Source: Bactrocera neohumeralis | Taxonomy: Eukaryota > Arthropoda > Insecta > Diptera > Tephritidae | Length of the DNA: 64,000 nucleotides | Assembly (NCBI RefSeq): GCF_024586455.1 | Contig: NC_065921.1 | Location: forward strand, 65,287,528-65,351,527 | Direction of reading: 5' to 3' | Shown here: positions 1 through 10,989 of the stretch, one piece after another | How positions within the stretch are numbered: the first letter of the stretch is position 1 | Layout of the letters: each line of letters opens with the position of its first letter | Made by a program: the position numbers and the translations under genes | The notes under the pieces: model-generated | Database searches by the model: none | Told to the model about the DNA's origin: nothing | What the model saw: the letters and a program-made list of their open reading frames with translations, nothing else

Positions 1-353
1 TGTGCAAGATTCTGAAAGAAGTTTGTTCAAATAAGTTTACTTTTAGAGGCACGTCTTTGTAGACAAAATGGAATTTTTTTTGGCTACAAAGATGTGAAAA
101 GACATGCCACAAATCATAAGAGTTTATATCATCATTAATGCTCAGGCAAAGTTTCTAGTAATGCATTTTTAGATGTGTATTTCCAATTGAATGGAAAATT
201 ACTCTACGAGCATAAAGATAAGAATTTTCTAGATTTTGGATAACCAAAGGTCATGCAATAGATTCGCATGAAATGACAAGATTTCGTAGTCGACAGATAA
301 GAAGGAGACGTCTTCATTTCTAGAAACTTACAAAAAGAAACATTTAAATATTA
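1..353. other. AT-rich stretch, no gene seen
   Basis: No coding or repeat signature recognised. A TA dinucleotide at 352-353 probably marks the target site of the mariner that follows. Confidence 0.4.
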
Positions 354-2290
354 AAGGGTGATCCATTTTGGGGTTGTCTAATTTTTTTTTAAAGAAAATA
401 ACGCAGAAAATTCAAATTTAATGGGAATGTTCATTATCCCCGCAAAACTAATACGGCTGTGTAAACTGACGTAAAGCAACACCAAAAGCTCCGTCAGGAT
501 CGGGAAGGACCGCTCTGAGCCATTCGATACCAAACGCTGGCGTCCGCCGACGATATTGATATTATTGATGAACGAGGGCAAGACGAAATATCTCCTGTCA
601 TCAAACAAACAGTCGTCGCACTCGTGACTAGGCATCCACGTCACTGTTGGCAGTCATAAATTCGAAGTCGTAGATAATTTCGTCTATTTTGGAACCAGCA
701 TCAACACCAACAACAACGTCAGCCTCGAAATCCAACGCAAAATATCTCTTGCCAACAGGTGCTACTTCCGACTCAGTAGGCAATTGAGAAGTAAAGTCCT
801 CTCTCGACGAACAAAAACAAAACTCTATAAGTCACTCATTATTCCCGTCCTGCTATATGGTGCAGAGGCATGTATGATGACAACATCTGATGAGTCGACG
901 TTGCGAGTTTTCGAGACAAAGGTTCTGCTAAAGATTTATGGTCCTTTGCGCGTTGCCAACGGCGAATATCGCATTCGATGGAACGATGAGCTGTATGAGA
1001 TATACGACGACATTGACATAGTTCGGCGAATTATAAGACAGCGGCTACGCTGGCTAGATCATGTCTTCCGAATGTATGAAAACACTCCAGCTCTGAAAGT
1101 ATTCGACGCAGTACCCGCCGGGGGAAGCAGAGGAAGAGGAAGACCTCCACTCTGTTGGAAGGACTAGATGGAGAAGGACCTGCCTTCGCTCGGGATCTCC
1201 AATTGGCGCCACCTTGCGTAAAAAAAAAACGACAGGCGCGCTGTTGTTAACTCGGCTATAACTGCGTAAGCGGTTTCTACGCCAGTAAAGAAAAAGAAGA
1301 AGTTTATTATCATTCAAAAGAAAATTCTTTGTCATTTATTTCTTAAATAATATCTTTTTCAAATGGTGGCCGCGGCTACGTCTCAGATATTCTATCCGTT
1401 GAGTCCAATTTTCGATGACTTGTTCGAGAATTTCGACTGGTAACGGGCGTTTGACATGCGAGATTTTTTGCTCCAAGGCCTGAATCGATGCGGGATTGTT
1501 CACATATACTTTAGACTCTACATATCCGTACGTGATTTCACACAAACTTGGTGGCCAATCGACCGGCCCAAACATGAAATTATCTGCTCACCTAAGTGTT
1601 CGCTTAAAAATTCCACCAGCCCACAAACTACACCTTGTTTTTTGTCCCAAATGCGGCAATTTTACTTGTTTATATACCCACTGAGCCAGAAATGGGCCTC
1701 ATCGCTGAGAAAAATTCGGCTCGAAAACGTCGGATCTTCTTGAAACTTTTCAAGAACCCATAGAGCGAAACGATGTCGCTTGGGAACGTCGAGCGGCTTC
1801 AGTTCTTGCTCGATCTGTATTTTGTATACTTTTTACTTAAGATCTCGACGTAAAATGCGCCAAGTTGTTCTATTCGTCAGTCTGCGTTGCTGCGAACGGC
1901 GCCAAATCGACTCTCCCCGGTCTTCGTGGACGCTCTCAACTACGGCTGCTATATTTCTTCAGTGCGTGCTGGATGTGGTCTATTCGCTCGATATTATCCA
2001 ATAATGAGTGCTGAGTCTCAATATGGGTGATGGTGTTGCAAATAGTACGCTCAGTTGGACGATTATGCTGACCATAAGTTGAGAGAAGCGCGCGAAACAC
2101 ATTCCTTACAGAATATGGATTTTATAAATAAAGTCGAACGATTTGTAAACGTTGTTCAGGCGTCATAGGTCTTTCTATGATGAAATGCCAAACAATACGT
2201 GAACAAAAATTAAATGACAGCTTAAAATGACTCAGCGTGATCTATCCAAAAAAGGCTTTTAAAAAAAGTTACTCTACTTTGATCATCCGT
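354..2290 (-). mobile_element. DD41D (rosa-like) mariner, degenerate, split by a LINE
   Basis: The left end (aagggtgatccattttggg) and the right end, read on the minus strand (acggatgatcaaagtagagt), are diverged inverted repeats next to TA. The transposase remnant runs from MTPEQR near 2166 down to about 1340. It includes VVCGLVE, a jump of about 200 bp to GPVDWPPSLCEIT, and the C-terminus RRSRGHHLKKILFKK. The catalytic core is missing through the internal deletion, and frameshifts are present. Better-preserved relatives in this window show 41 residues between the second and third catalytic Asp, which matches the rosa/DD41D mariner group. Between 438 and 1302 the 3' untranslated part is interrupted by a plus-strand LINE fragment. 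The element has been dead for a long time. Confidence 0.8.
438..1302 (+). mobile_element. GAA-tailed LINE fragment (RT C-terminus to 3' end) nested in a mariner
   Basis: Non-LTR retrotransposon of the type often annotated as craniofacial-development-protein-2-like/F52C9.6-like endonuclease-reverse transcriptase. The frame from 784 to 1164 encodes the post-RT region: KLYKSLIIPVLLYGAEA, then RQRLRWLDHV and GGSRGRGRPP. Upstream, 438-783 is frameshifted and shortened. The element ends with ctacgccagtaaagaaaaagaagaag, a purine tail of the (GAA)n type shared by other copies here. Mariner sequence continues on both sides, and near-identical 8-mers ttcattat (430-437) and tttattat (1303-1310) look like a decayed target-site duplication. 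It is 5' truncated, as is usual for LINE insertions. Confidence 0.8.
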
Positions 2291-3174
2291 TATATATCTA
2301 ATATATTAAAAAATATAGAAGATTTGTTATACACCTAAATAAAGGTTAGGTGAAAGTAACAGATAAAGAGAAATATAAACTGGCGACTAACTGAAATGGC
2401 CTCCCCGGCAATTCGCTCATAAAACGAAAATCGAATAGATTTTATATCAGAATAGTATGAGGTTTAAATACTTCATGATGTCCATATATTTTTATGAAAA
2501 CAATAAAATATTTCTGTTACTTCAGCAGGAGTCTTTGAGTTAAATAATAAGTGCTGTATTGATTTAAAGGAACGTGCTTATAAGACTTTGGGTCATGACC
2601 ATCAGTAAATGAATGTTTAAGTCACTCTAACAACTATTTCTCGTTGTTATGCGGTCCTTTCAACCTCCACAAGTTTTAGCTAACCATTTTCATTTGCTTC
2701 TATTGTGAGGACATTTAATTTTCAAGTCATTTGACATACACGTGCAACACGCCAGACACTATTGAAAGTGTGAGATGTGACATAAATGCAACCATAATCA
2801 TAACAATAACAACAATAGATAATAAGAAGAAAAGCGCAAGACAAACAAGTTGACGAAGCGACGCTTTGCTGAGTAGCTTAAGTGATAGAGAATTCAAGAA
2901 GTGTGTGTGGCATAAAGGAAATGTGTGAGGTCTGGTTGATGATAAACAATTTATGTGGCAATATATGGTTTGTATGCCCATGTGTGTAACTGTAATAAGT
3001 ATAGAAGTTATACCTGTGTGTAAGAATATATATATATATGTGTGTCTATGAGTGTGGAGGATATAATACTTGAGGATAGTAATATTATTTCGTGTGTGCG
3101 TGAATATTAGGGTGGCCGTAAGCTGATATCTTTTATTTTCTTTTGTATTATATTTTTTAACTCCAAAGCAAACT
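2291..3174. other. No gene seen; short (TA)n and (TG)n runs
   Basis: AT-rich sequence without recognisable coding similarity. Simple repeats occur near 3030-3056. Confidence 0.4.
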
Positions 3175-3216
3175 ACAAAACAAAAACGTTAAGTTCGGAT
3201 GTACCGAAGCTTTTAA

Positions 3217-4317
3217 TGGGTTTTTCAATAAGAGCGCATTAAACGTTTTTTTAAATAAAACAAAAAAAAAGTAAATTCGATGCTATTAAGAATGGACCTC
3301 GATTTTTTTTGCACGGCCACCACGGGTACGCTTGCAGAAGTCCAGACGCTGAGTCCACGGTTTTCAAGCATAAATCGGCCGATACTGCTGCAATGTCACG
3401 TTCGATATTCGAAGGGAATTCATCAATCGTCACTGGCTTGTTGGGCATAGACCATAGACCGAAGCGATCAATTGACTGGGCCATTTCGTGTTATCTCGTT
3501 CACCAAACTTGGTTTTCAATAAATCGATTGTGAACCACATATTGTCCAAGTCCATATCATCTAATTCGGGCCAAAAATATTCGGTTATCATTGAGCGGTA
3601 GCGATTCCCATTTCACAGTAACGTGCCGGTTTTGATCATCACGAAAGAAGTACGGCCTAATGACGCCGCCGGCCCATAAACCACACCAAACCGTAATTTT
3701 TTCGGAATGAAATGTTGACTCATGGAGTACGCGTGGATTGCTGCATGGCCAATAACGCATATTTTGCTTATTGACGAAGTCCTTCAGCCAGAAATTAGCC
3801 TCATCGTTGAAGATGATTTTTCGATGAAAATCCGGATAATTTTCAAGTTGTTGCTCAGCCCAATTCACGAACATACGACGATTATGGTGGTCAAGCAGCT
3901 TCAGTTCTTGTGTCAATTTGATCTTGTATGAATGTAGGCCAAGATCTTTTCGCAAAATTCTCCTCAACGACGCCACAGAGATGTCCAACGCTTAAGAACG
4001 ACATGTGAGAGACTAATTTGGGTCTTCCTCAATTGCCGCGGTAGCGGAAGCAATACGGGCACTTCCTTGTCTCACTGGCGCGGAAACATTTTGTACTGCA
4101 CCTGTGAATTAAAATTTTTCCATTAGACGCTCAGTTGTTGATCTGACAGGCCGATTATGACGATCATAAATTGGACGTAGCACTCTTAAAGTTGAGGCCT
4201 CTGACTCCGAATTGTGGTAGTAAATTTTAATAATTTCGACTCGTTGTTGGATCGTATATGGATCGAAATTTCAGACCAATATCTCAAAAACTGACGAACT
4301 AGTTCGCACATATACAA
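3217..4317 (-). mobile_element. DD41D mariner transposase remnant
   Basis: On the minus strand the frame 3988-3557 encodes a long piece of a rosa-like mariner transposase. It contains the second helix-turn-helix (SVASLRRILRKDLGLHSYK), the first catalytic Asp in KIIFNDEANFW, and then VNKQNMRYWPCSNP and ITVWCGLWAGGVIRPYFF. N-terminal sequence (QQRVEIIKIYYHNSESEA) can be traced up to about 4260 in shifted frames. Past 3557 the second Asp motif is lost (MWFTIDLLKTKFGE), and the C-terminus near 3290-3480 (NKPVTIDEFPSNIERDIA) is frameshifted. This subfamily differs from the mariner at 354-2290. The minus-strand 3' end near 3217-3250 carries gcgctcttattgaaaaaccc, and a similar motif recurs at 15165-15187. 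Confidence 0.8.
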
Positions 4318-4364
4318 ACTGACGGATATGACTTAATCAACTCAGCTCATGACGCTGACCATTT

Positions 4365-4505
4365 CTTCTTCTTCTTTATTGGCGTTGACACCGCTTACGC
4401 GATTATAGCCGAGTTAACAACAACAACAGCCAGTCGTTTCTTCTTTTCGCTACGTCGCGCCAATTGGATATTCTAAGCGAAGCCAGGCCCTTCTCCACTC
4501 AATGG
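4365..4505 (-). mobile_element. GAA-tailed LINE, 3' end only
   Basis: Minus-strand copy of the LINE 3' terminus: ggagaagggcctggcttcgc, then aactcggctataatcgcgta, then ccaataaagaagaagaagaa at 4365. It is the distal part of a composite insertion (4365-5310). Its tail directly abuts the 14-bp duplication gacgctgaccattt (4351-4364). Confidence 0.75.
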
Positions 4506-4820
4506 AGATCATCAACAAGACCACTTCCCACATATCGCATCAATCATTGCATTTTTTGAGCGAACACATTTGTGTGATATCACGCAAGGATATGTAAAGT
4601 CTAAAGTATAAGTATGTTGACAATCCCGCTTCGATTCAGGCCTTGGAGCAAAAAATCTCACATGTCAATCGCCAGTTACCAGTCCAAATTCTCGAACAAG
4701 TTATCGAAAATTGGACTCAACGGAAGGAGTATCTGAGACGTAGCCGCGGCCAACATTTGAAAAAGATATTATTCAAGAAATAAATGCCAAAGAATTTTCT
4801 TTTGAATGATATGTAATAAA
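4506..4820 (+). mobile_element. DD41D mariner C-terminal fragment between two LINE 3' ends
   Basis: The plus strand encodes PHIASI, then GYVKSK, QALEQKISHV and the terminal RRSRGQHLKKILFKK with its TAA stop, followed by the mariner 3' untranslated region up to aatgatatgtaataaa. The segment around GPVNWPPRSC is deleted. It matches the mariner at 1303-1600 in inverted orientation, including the exact position where a LINE 3' end abuts. Confidence 0.8.
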
Positions 4821-5310
4821 CTTCTTCTTCTTCTTTACTGGCGTAGAAACCGCTTACACAGTTATAGCCGAGTTAACAACAGCGCGCCTGTCGTTTTTTC
4901 TTTTTGCCAATTGGAGATCCCGAGCGAAGGCAGGTCCTTCTCCATCTGGTCTTTCCAACGGTGGAGGTCTTCCTCTTCCTCTGCTTCCCCCGGCGGGTAC
5001 GGCGTCGAATACTTTCAGAGCTGGAGTGTTTTCGTCCAATCGGACAACATGACCTAGCCAGCGTAGCCGCTGTCTTTTAATTTTCTGGACATAGTTCGTC
5101 GTCATATATCTCATACAGATCATCGTTCCATCGAATGCGATATTCGCCGTTGGCAACGCGCAAAGGATCATCAGTTGTTGTCATCGTCCAGGCCTCTGCA
5201 CCATATAACAGGACGGGAATTATGAGTGACTTATAGAGTTTGGTTTTTGTTCGTCGAGAGAGGACTTTGCTTCTCAATTGCTTACTCAGTCCGAAGTAGC
5301 ACCTGTTGTT
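4821..5310 (-). mobile_element. GAA-tailed LINE fragment (RT C-terminus to 3' end)
   Basis: Minus-strand homologue of 760-1302. It reads RSKVLSRRTKTKLYKSLIIP, VLLYGAEAWTM, GEYRIRWNDDLYEIYDD and QRLRWLGHVVRLDENTPALK, then the 3' region ending in a (GAA)n tail at 4821. A deletion of about 60 bp removes the stretch between the TTTDD and PLRVANG segments. The 5' truncation point (5310) directly adjoins the second copy of the 14-bp duplication (5311-5324). Confidence 0.8.
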
Positions 5311-5415
5311 GACGCTGACCATTTATATACATATATATATTTTATGGGATCTCCGAAGTTTTTTACTGGGTGTTACAAACTTTCTAGTAAACTGAATGTA
5401 ATGTTCAGGATAACT

Positions 5416-6818
5416 TCAAGTAAATAACGGTCACCCTAGTATATACGTCTGTATGAGTGTGTGTGTGTAGCTACTGGATGATACTGGAGGAGTTGTTAGT
5501 GTAGAACCGTCTCCAGCTAACTGATATAAATTAGTGAAATGTTTTACCGAAAACACAATTTTCCACCTTACGTATTGTTGTTGTTGTACATTTCATAAAT
5601 GATGCTGGTTTTCTTGATGACTTTGCCATTGTTATTGTATTGTCTATTGTGGAGCTTATTTCGATAATGTATTTAATAACAGTATTGTAACGGTACTTGT
5701 ATGGTTATATATAAATAAATATGTAGACGTATAATATAGTAATTTATTCTTGCGTGTGTTTGTATTTAAACACACCTACGAAAATTAACCGTTATAATGG
5801 AAAGTGACAGACTGGAAGTGAGTTGGTAGATATCACACTCTTGGCTATATAGATATGTATGTACTGTATATGTATAAACGTGTACATGTTTATATATGTA
5901 TGTATGTAGAAGTCGAATGCTGAACAAAGAGGTGCTGTCAGTAGCTTTAAGAGCGCGGCATGAGTGACAGCGAGCTGTTCCAATATAAGATATATAAGAT
6001 GCTGGAAACAACTCAGCAAATAAAGCTACTTTGCTTCGGGGAGACAATAAGTGCCAAGAACAATGTTAATATTAATAAAATAAGCAAGAACCATGAAATA
6101 TGTTTGCAGATGTAGAGGAAAAAGAAAACAATTTACAGCGACCTGGAAAAATCAAGAAACTTCATTAAAAGCATATAGGGAAGAGCTTCGTTCGCCTGTC
6201 AAATATTCCAACAAATAAAACTTTCTGATTTCTAAGAACATTCAAAATGTCGTCTTTGTATCGGTGTTGTATGTTATACAACCAAAAAGGACCTGACCAA
6301 TTTCGAGCACTCATATCAATTAACTGGCAAGTTTGTTCAACAAGCGAGTATGTTTTCACTGAAAAATCAGCATTTTCCATTAAATACATCAATGACCTAA
6401 ACAGAAAACCCAAATAGAAATTGTTTTTGAGAATATTTTATTGAAAAAGTCACTCGACGGAGTAGTTGGGCGTAAGGTTCATATTATCCTATGTATGTAT
6501 GTGTATAGTTTAGAACTTGTTGATTTCACGTCAGTGTTACTTTAGGATATATTTTCATTGTAAGGAACCATGTAGACATGGAAATCTTAATGATATTATT
6601 GAAAATATGGACGTGGTCAAATAAATCGGATAAAATCAACTTGGAAATATATCCTTTGTATAATTTTACAATTTACTTTTCTGCAAATACTTCGTATATT
6701 AAACTAAGTCACTTGAAAATGAGCGCTGCGGGAATTTAATGGACTCATATCTCAATACTGCCTTTTAATGATTCAGTGAGGCTTAAAAAGTTAACTGTCT
6801 AATTTTATGAGATGAGAG
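5416..6818. other. No gene seen; dinucleotide-rich intron-like sequence
   Basis: Short (GT)n and (TA)n tracts near 5455-5470 and 5870-5910. The small open frames have no recognisable motif. Confidence 0.4.
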
Positions 6819-7040
6819 TGAATTGGCCTACTGATTGTACTATTCGCAACACAATTCATTATTGGATAATAATTTTCCAAATACATCACGTTCAGCACGC
6901 AATGAAGATAATATAGCAGCCGTAGCCGAGAGTGTACAAGAAAACTGTGGAGAGCTGATTCGGCGCCGTTCGCAGCAACTTGGACTGGCGTATGGACCTA
7001 CTTAGCGCATTTTACATCAAGATTTTAAATGATTTGCGCG
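6819..7040 (+). mobile_element. DD41D mariner N-terminal fragment
   Basis: Corresponds to the region between the two helix-turn-helix motifs. The segments attggcctactgattgtac, gcagccgtagccgagagtgt and cggcgccgttcgcagcaact match 55620-55800 and 28190-28330. No catalytic region follows; LINE sequence starts near 7065. Confidence 0.7.
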
Positions 7041-7064
7041 CCCCGACAAAATGACCAAAGATTG

Positions 7065-8468
7065 CCTTTTATGAGTGCTTGGAGCGCACTAATGAAGGCT
7101 GCCCCCGCCACGATGTCAAAATCGCTTGGCGTTCTATGGGTATCTTTGGCACTAAAGTTATAAACATCCCCAAAGATGAGACTTCGCCGGGGCCCGAAAT
7201 ATGGTTATCTGTAGTACTAGATTTAAGAAGATTCATCAATGGGCTGTCTCCGGATCGAAAAACGGTCAAACAAGTAACGGAAGACATGGGCTAAGTTCGG
7301 GTGTCACATCGAACATTTTATACTGTCGCATGGTAAAGTGATAATCGAGAATTTCATTATTCGAACGATTTAAATCGGCTTTTGCTCTCTGAAATACCGT
7401 ACTGTTTTTCAAACTCCTTAAGCTGCAACCGAAACCATTTTCGGAAAGTGCCGCTGGTATGCCATCATTGGTTCCTAATGTTACGATACTACTCGTGCGG
7501 GATGGGATATACAGAGAAGCGAGACGCATTTGTAGACAGAAGAAGAAAGAGGCTGAAATGCGTGAGTTCGAAGAGCTTGATAAGCTGGCCTACAGGGGTA
7601 ATGCTCGAAAATTCTACGAAAAAAGGCGGCGGCTTACAGAAGGTTTCAAGACCGGAGCATACTTTTGTAGAACCCCCAAAGGTGATCATCTGATGGGTGT
7701 TATTATGGAGGGAACACTTCTCCAGCCTGCTATATACCGAATTTCATTCCCCAATCGATGACGATGGAGCAGACGTTCCTTTGCCAGACCAAGAAGAAGT
7801 TCGAATAGCAATTGCCCGCCTGAAGAACAACAAAGCGTCAGGGGCCGATGGATTGCCGGCCGAGCTATTCAAACACGGCGGCGAAGAACTGATGAGGTGC
7901 ATGCATCAGCTTCTTTGTAAAATATGGTCGGACGAAAGCATGCCCAACGATTAGAATTTAAGTGTGCTATGCCCAATCCATTCCCCACAATCTGCGCCAA
8001 CTACCGTGGGATTAGCCTCCTCAACATCGCATATAAGGTTCTATCTGACGTATTGTGTTATGAGTCGGTCAACAAACGATTCGACCTTTTAGTGATTTTC
8101 AACAAAACCTTTGTATGGGAAAAGGTGGACACACACCACCTCTTCGTCGTGGTTATTATCCGATTTTTGAACTGTATATAGAAATGCCTTAAAAAAACGG
8201 CTCTGTAGAGTTTGGTTGACATAGCTATAGTAGTTTCCGAGATATGTACAAAAAACTTAGTAGGGGGCGGGGCCAGCCCCACTTTTCCAAAAAAATTACG
8301 TCCAAATATGCCCATCCCTAATGCGATCCTTTGTGCCAAATTTCACTTTAATATCTTTATTTATGGCTTAGTTATGACACTTTATATGTTTTCGGTTTCC
8401 GCCATTTTGTGGGCTCTGGCAGTGGGTCTGATATATGGCCCATCTTCGACAACATCTGATGAGTCGAC
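7065..8468 (+). mobile_element. GAA-tailed LINE copy interleaved with a family-B repeat
   Basis: The endonuclease part (7065-7287) shows CLERTNEGCPRHDVKIA and NGLSPDRKTVKQVTEDM, matching the C-terminal side of an apurinic-type endonuclease domain. The connector and RT fingers (7515-8060) read RRICRQKKKEAEMREFEEL, then LWREHFSSLL, EEVRIAIARLKNNKASGADG, LPAELFKHGGEELM, and after a frameshift CANYRGISLLNIAYKV. The usual order of this LINE is kept, but stretches of the family-B repeat in the same polarity are spliced in at 7288-7353, 7460-7481, 7508-7519, 8086-8118 and from 8150 on. LINE patches reappear at 8117-8149 and 8448-8468. The copy cannot encode a functional protein. An assembly-consensus artefact is a serious alternative for the weave. 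Confidence 0.75.
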
Positions 8469-8770
8469 TTCTTATGGAGCCAAAGAATACGTGTACCAAG
8501 TTTCATCATGATATCTCAATTTTTACTCAAGCTACAGCTTGCACGGACGGACGGACAGACGGACGGACGGACGGACAGAAAAGAAGAAACATCCGCTGTT
8601 GTTCGCTATAACTCGGTTTCTCGTCGCCCTGATTGATCACTATTGGTATATATAACCAATGAAGAAAATATATCTGACTCTTTTAGTTTTAGGACTTACA
8701 AACAACCGTTATGTGAACAAAACTATAATACTCTCGTTAGCAACATTGTTGCGAGAGTATAAAAAGAAAA
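7288..8770 (-). repeat. Family-B repeat copy, woven with LINE sequence
   Basis: The hairpin-bearing end is at 7288-7353 (taagttcgggtgtcacatcg). The opposite end is at 8730-8770 (gttagcaacattgttgcgag, then agtataaaaag). 8150-8447 and 8469-8770 match the complete copy at 35378-36415 closely in reverse orientation, including ggtttccgccattttgtggg-like sequence and the GGAC-rich tract near 8540-8575. The shared 99-158-residue open frames in the two copies are repeat sequence, not genes. Confidence 0.75.
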
Positions 8771-8774
8771 ATTG

Positions 8775-8960
8775 TCGCATTTGGGAGCAATCTGAAGAGA
8801 TTCAAGAGCTATCATTTCATCCATTTAATTTTCACAAAAAACAACGGTTTCGTGTGGTTTGTGGGCTGGTGGAGTCATCGGTCTATATCTTTTCAAAACT
8901 GATGCCGGTGAGAACGTAATCAATCAATCAATGGATTTTTGGAGAGAACATTTTCACGTT
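8775..8960 (+). mobile_element. DD41D mariner central fragment with internal deletion
   Basis: RIWEQSEEIQELSFHPF and RFRVVCGLVESSVYIFSKL correspond to the mariner core between NCRIWG and VWCGLWAGG...PYFFK. After gatgccggtgagaacgt the sequence jumps to atcaatcaatcaatggattt, normally about 150 bp downstream. Confidence 0.65.
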
Positions 8961-10530
8961 TATGACTTTGATATTTTTACTTACTTTGTGTAGAGGTGAC
9001 ATAATTTTTAAACAAATTGTACACAAATATGTTTTCATGAAAATAACCACCTCAAAGTTCAAAATTTAAATAAAATCCATCTAATTCTTTGCGCCTGAAA
9101 AATGATCTAAGATCCGTTTAGGCTTTTAACACAATAGCATTGCTATTGCAAAATTTTTTGGGGAACGAAAATACTTCCAGTGGGAAATTTGTATTGATAT
9201 CATAGATGTCTATATTGATTAAGACCTCTGTGTCGCTTTAGCAGTTGGTACATTTTATATCAAAAACGGTAAATCAGTTCCGTCCAGTGCTTACCGAACC
9301 TTATCTTCCCATTAGCTTGCTGTTTTAAAGGGGTTTATAAAATGTTAAAATCGGACAGGCGCTTGGACCACGGAATTTGAGTTGCGCTGGTTTAAAAATC
9401 TTTTCCATACATAGCATTCATTCTACGCATAATTGTTCAGCAAAAAATAGCTGCTACTATATTTTGGGTCAAATATTTTTAATATTGTTCCCAAGTGACA
9501 CAAATCCTATACTCACTTTAAGGCACCTCTATTAATAATGGGAAGCTTTAGTGAACTGTACTTGCCTTACACTTTAGTGAACTACACCTGCCTTTTAGAT
9601 AGACTTCTTCCCATGGACACTGTAGACAACTCATAAAGCTGAGCCAAATTGGAATCTCGATTGATAACAGACTATTCTGTGAGGTTTTCTCCAATTGAAA
9701 TTGAGGTGAATGATATTCCTTAGAGGCTTATACGATTTTAAAAGTTTTCACTGACTCTAGTCAATACACATACATATGTTTATAATACTCTGTAAGAGAA
9801 TGCATGGCCAAACCGAACATCGTTATGCTTTGTAATAGCTCAATTTGATTAAACTTTACACCGAAGCTGATAATCATGCAAATGTTGATGCTGATTCACG
9901 CAAATATTTCAGTCATTCACGAAGGAAGGGTTTACAAATAATAACCTGGATGTGAAATAGCACATAACGAAACACATAACCCCACAACAATTCTCAGTCA
10001 ATTTTGAAACGCTGTTTACGGCAATTTAACGCTCTTAAATGCACACCCTCGCATTGCGACCTCACTGCGAAAATGCGAGGCTTTTAATAGTGAGAACATA
10101 AGGAAGGAAGCTGCTGATGCGAGCAGTGTAATTGAAAGAACGCAAGGTTTTTCTTTTAATATTTGTCCATACAACGCTCTGGTACAGGCGGCCTGGCATT
10201 GAGCGACGGCGACTTGTCTAAGGTTTGAGTTGCTTTCAAAAAGCGAAATAATAATAAATTATGGCTTGTGGCTGCGTGTGTGCAAGAGACGTGGTAGGCA
10301 AATGAATGAAATCAGAAGTGAAAAAGTGTAAATAGGCTGAGGTAGACAATGATTTCCTGAACTCATTCTTTTACTACCCGGTCCACAGTTTGTAACACTT
10401 AACTTTGTGAAATTCGCTTCTAAACAGCAGTGAAGTTGAGCGGCACGCTGTGCGCGTAAATAACAGTTCAAAAGCATTTAAGATGCTTCATCATCTTCAG
10501 TTGCTTTTTGTTGTGCCATTTGGTGTATTC
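8961..10530. other. No gene seen
   Basis: AT-rich intron-like sequence. I recognise no coding or mobile-element signature. Confidence 0.4.
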
Positions 10531-10534
10531 CACT

Positions 10535-10985
10535 ATCTATACCCTGAACAAGGTATATTAAGTTTGACCAACGTGATGAGCTGCTTCGATATAGTCATGT
10601 CCGCCTGGCTGTCTGTATACTGGTATATGCTAACCAGTCTCTCAGTTTTAAAGATATCTTCGACATTTTGCCCACATCTTTTTCACTCCAAGAAGGTGTT
10701 AATTTTTTGAGACGACCGATATTCGACCAGTATAATTTGATGCATAAAAACTAAGTCGAGAAGATATTTTTGCGAAATTTGGCGTGGGTAATTATCCAAG
10801 ATAACGCTACAATATCCGAAAAATTTGTTTGGATCGGATTTTTATAACAAATAGCTGTCAACAAACTGATCGATTGAGATCAAGATACTTTTCTATTTGC
10901 AGCTTTTTATGCCATAAAACATGCACCTGTGAGGGGTATTATAGCTCCGGTGCAAGCGAAAGTTAACGGTATTTCTTCTTTTGCA
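10535..10985 (-). repeat. Family-A dispersed repeat, reverse orientation, internally shortened
   Basis: Begins ctataccctgaacaaggtat (10538) and ends near 10965 with gcgaaagttaacggtatttc, the hairpin end. Internal motifs such as aatagctgtcaacaaactga and gtccgcctggctgtctgta match the other copies in reverse. Confidence 0.65.
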
Positions 10986-10989
10986 TGAA

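Larger units (their letters stand above)
3175..5415 (+). repeat. Family-A dispersed repeat, split by two later insertions
   Basis: Three pieces form one copy. The hairpin-bearing end is at 3175-3216 (aaaacgttaagttcgg...ccgaagc). The part ending in actcagctcatgacgctgacc is at 4318-4364. The other end, 5311-5415, contains the motif ctccgaagttttttactggg and tgttacaaact. The full copy at 14515-15158 shows the uninterrupted order. The interruptions are a DD41D mariner (3217-4317) and a LINE composite (4365-5310). The family looks like a non-autonomous element with Helitron/Helentron-like ends (see findings). Confidence 0.7.

Noticed and set aside
378..644. 88-codon minus-strand frame
   Set aside because: Runs antisense across the mariner/LINE junction and matches neither protein.
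8520..8580. GGAC tandem tracts as a satellite or CRISPR-like array
   Set aside because: Short, irregular 4-bp units without spacers that occur at the same place in every family-A/B repeat copy. They are part of the element.
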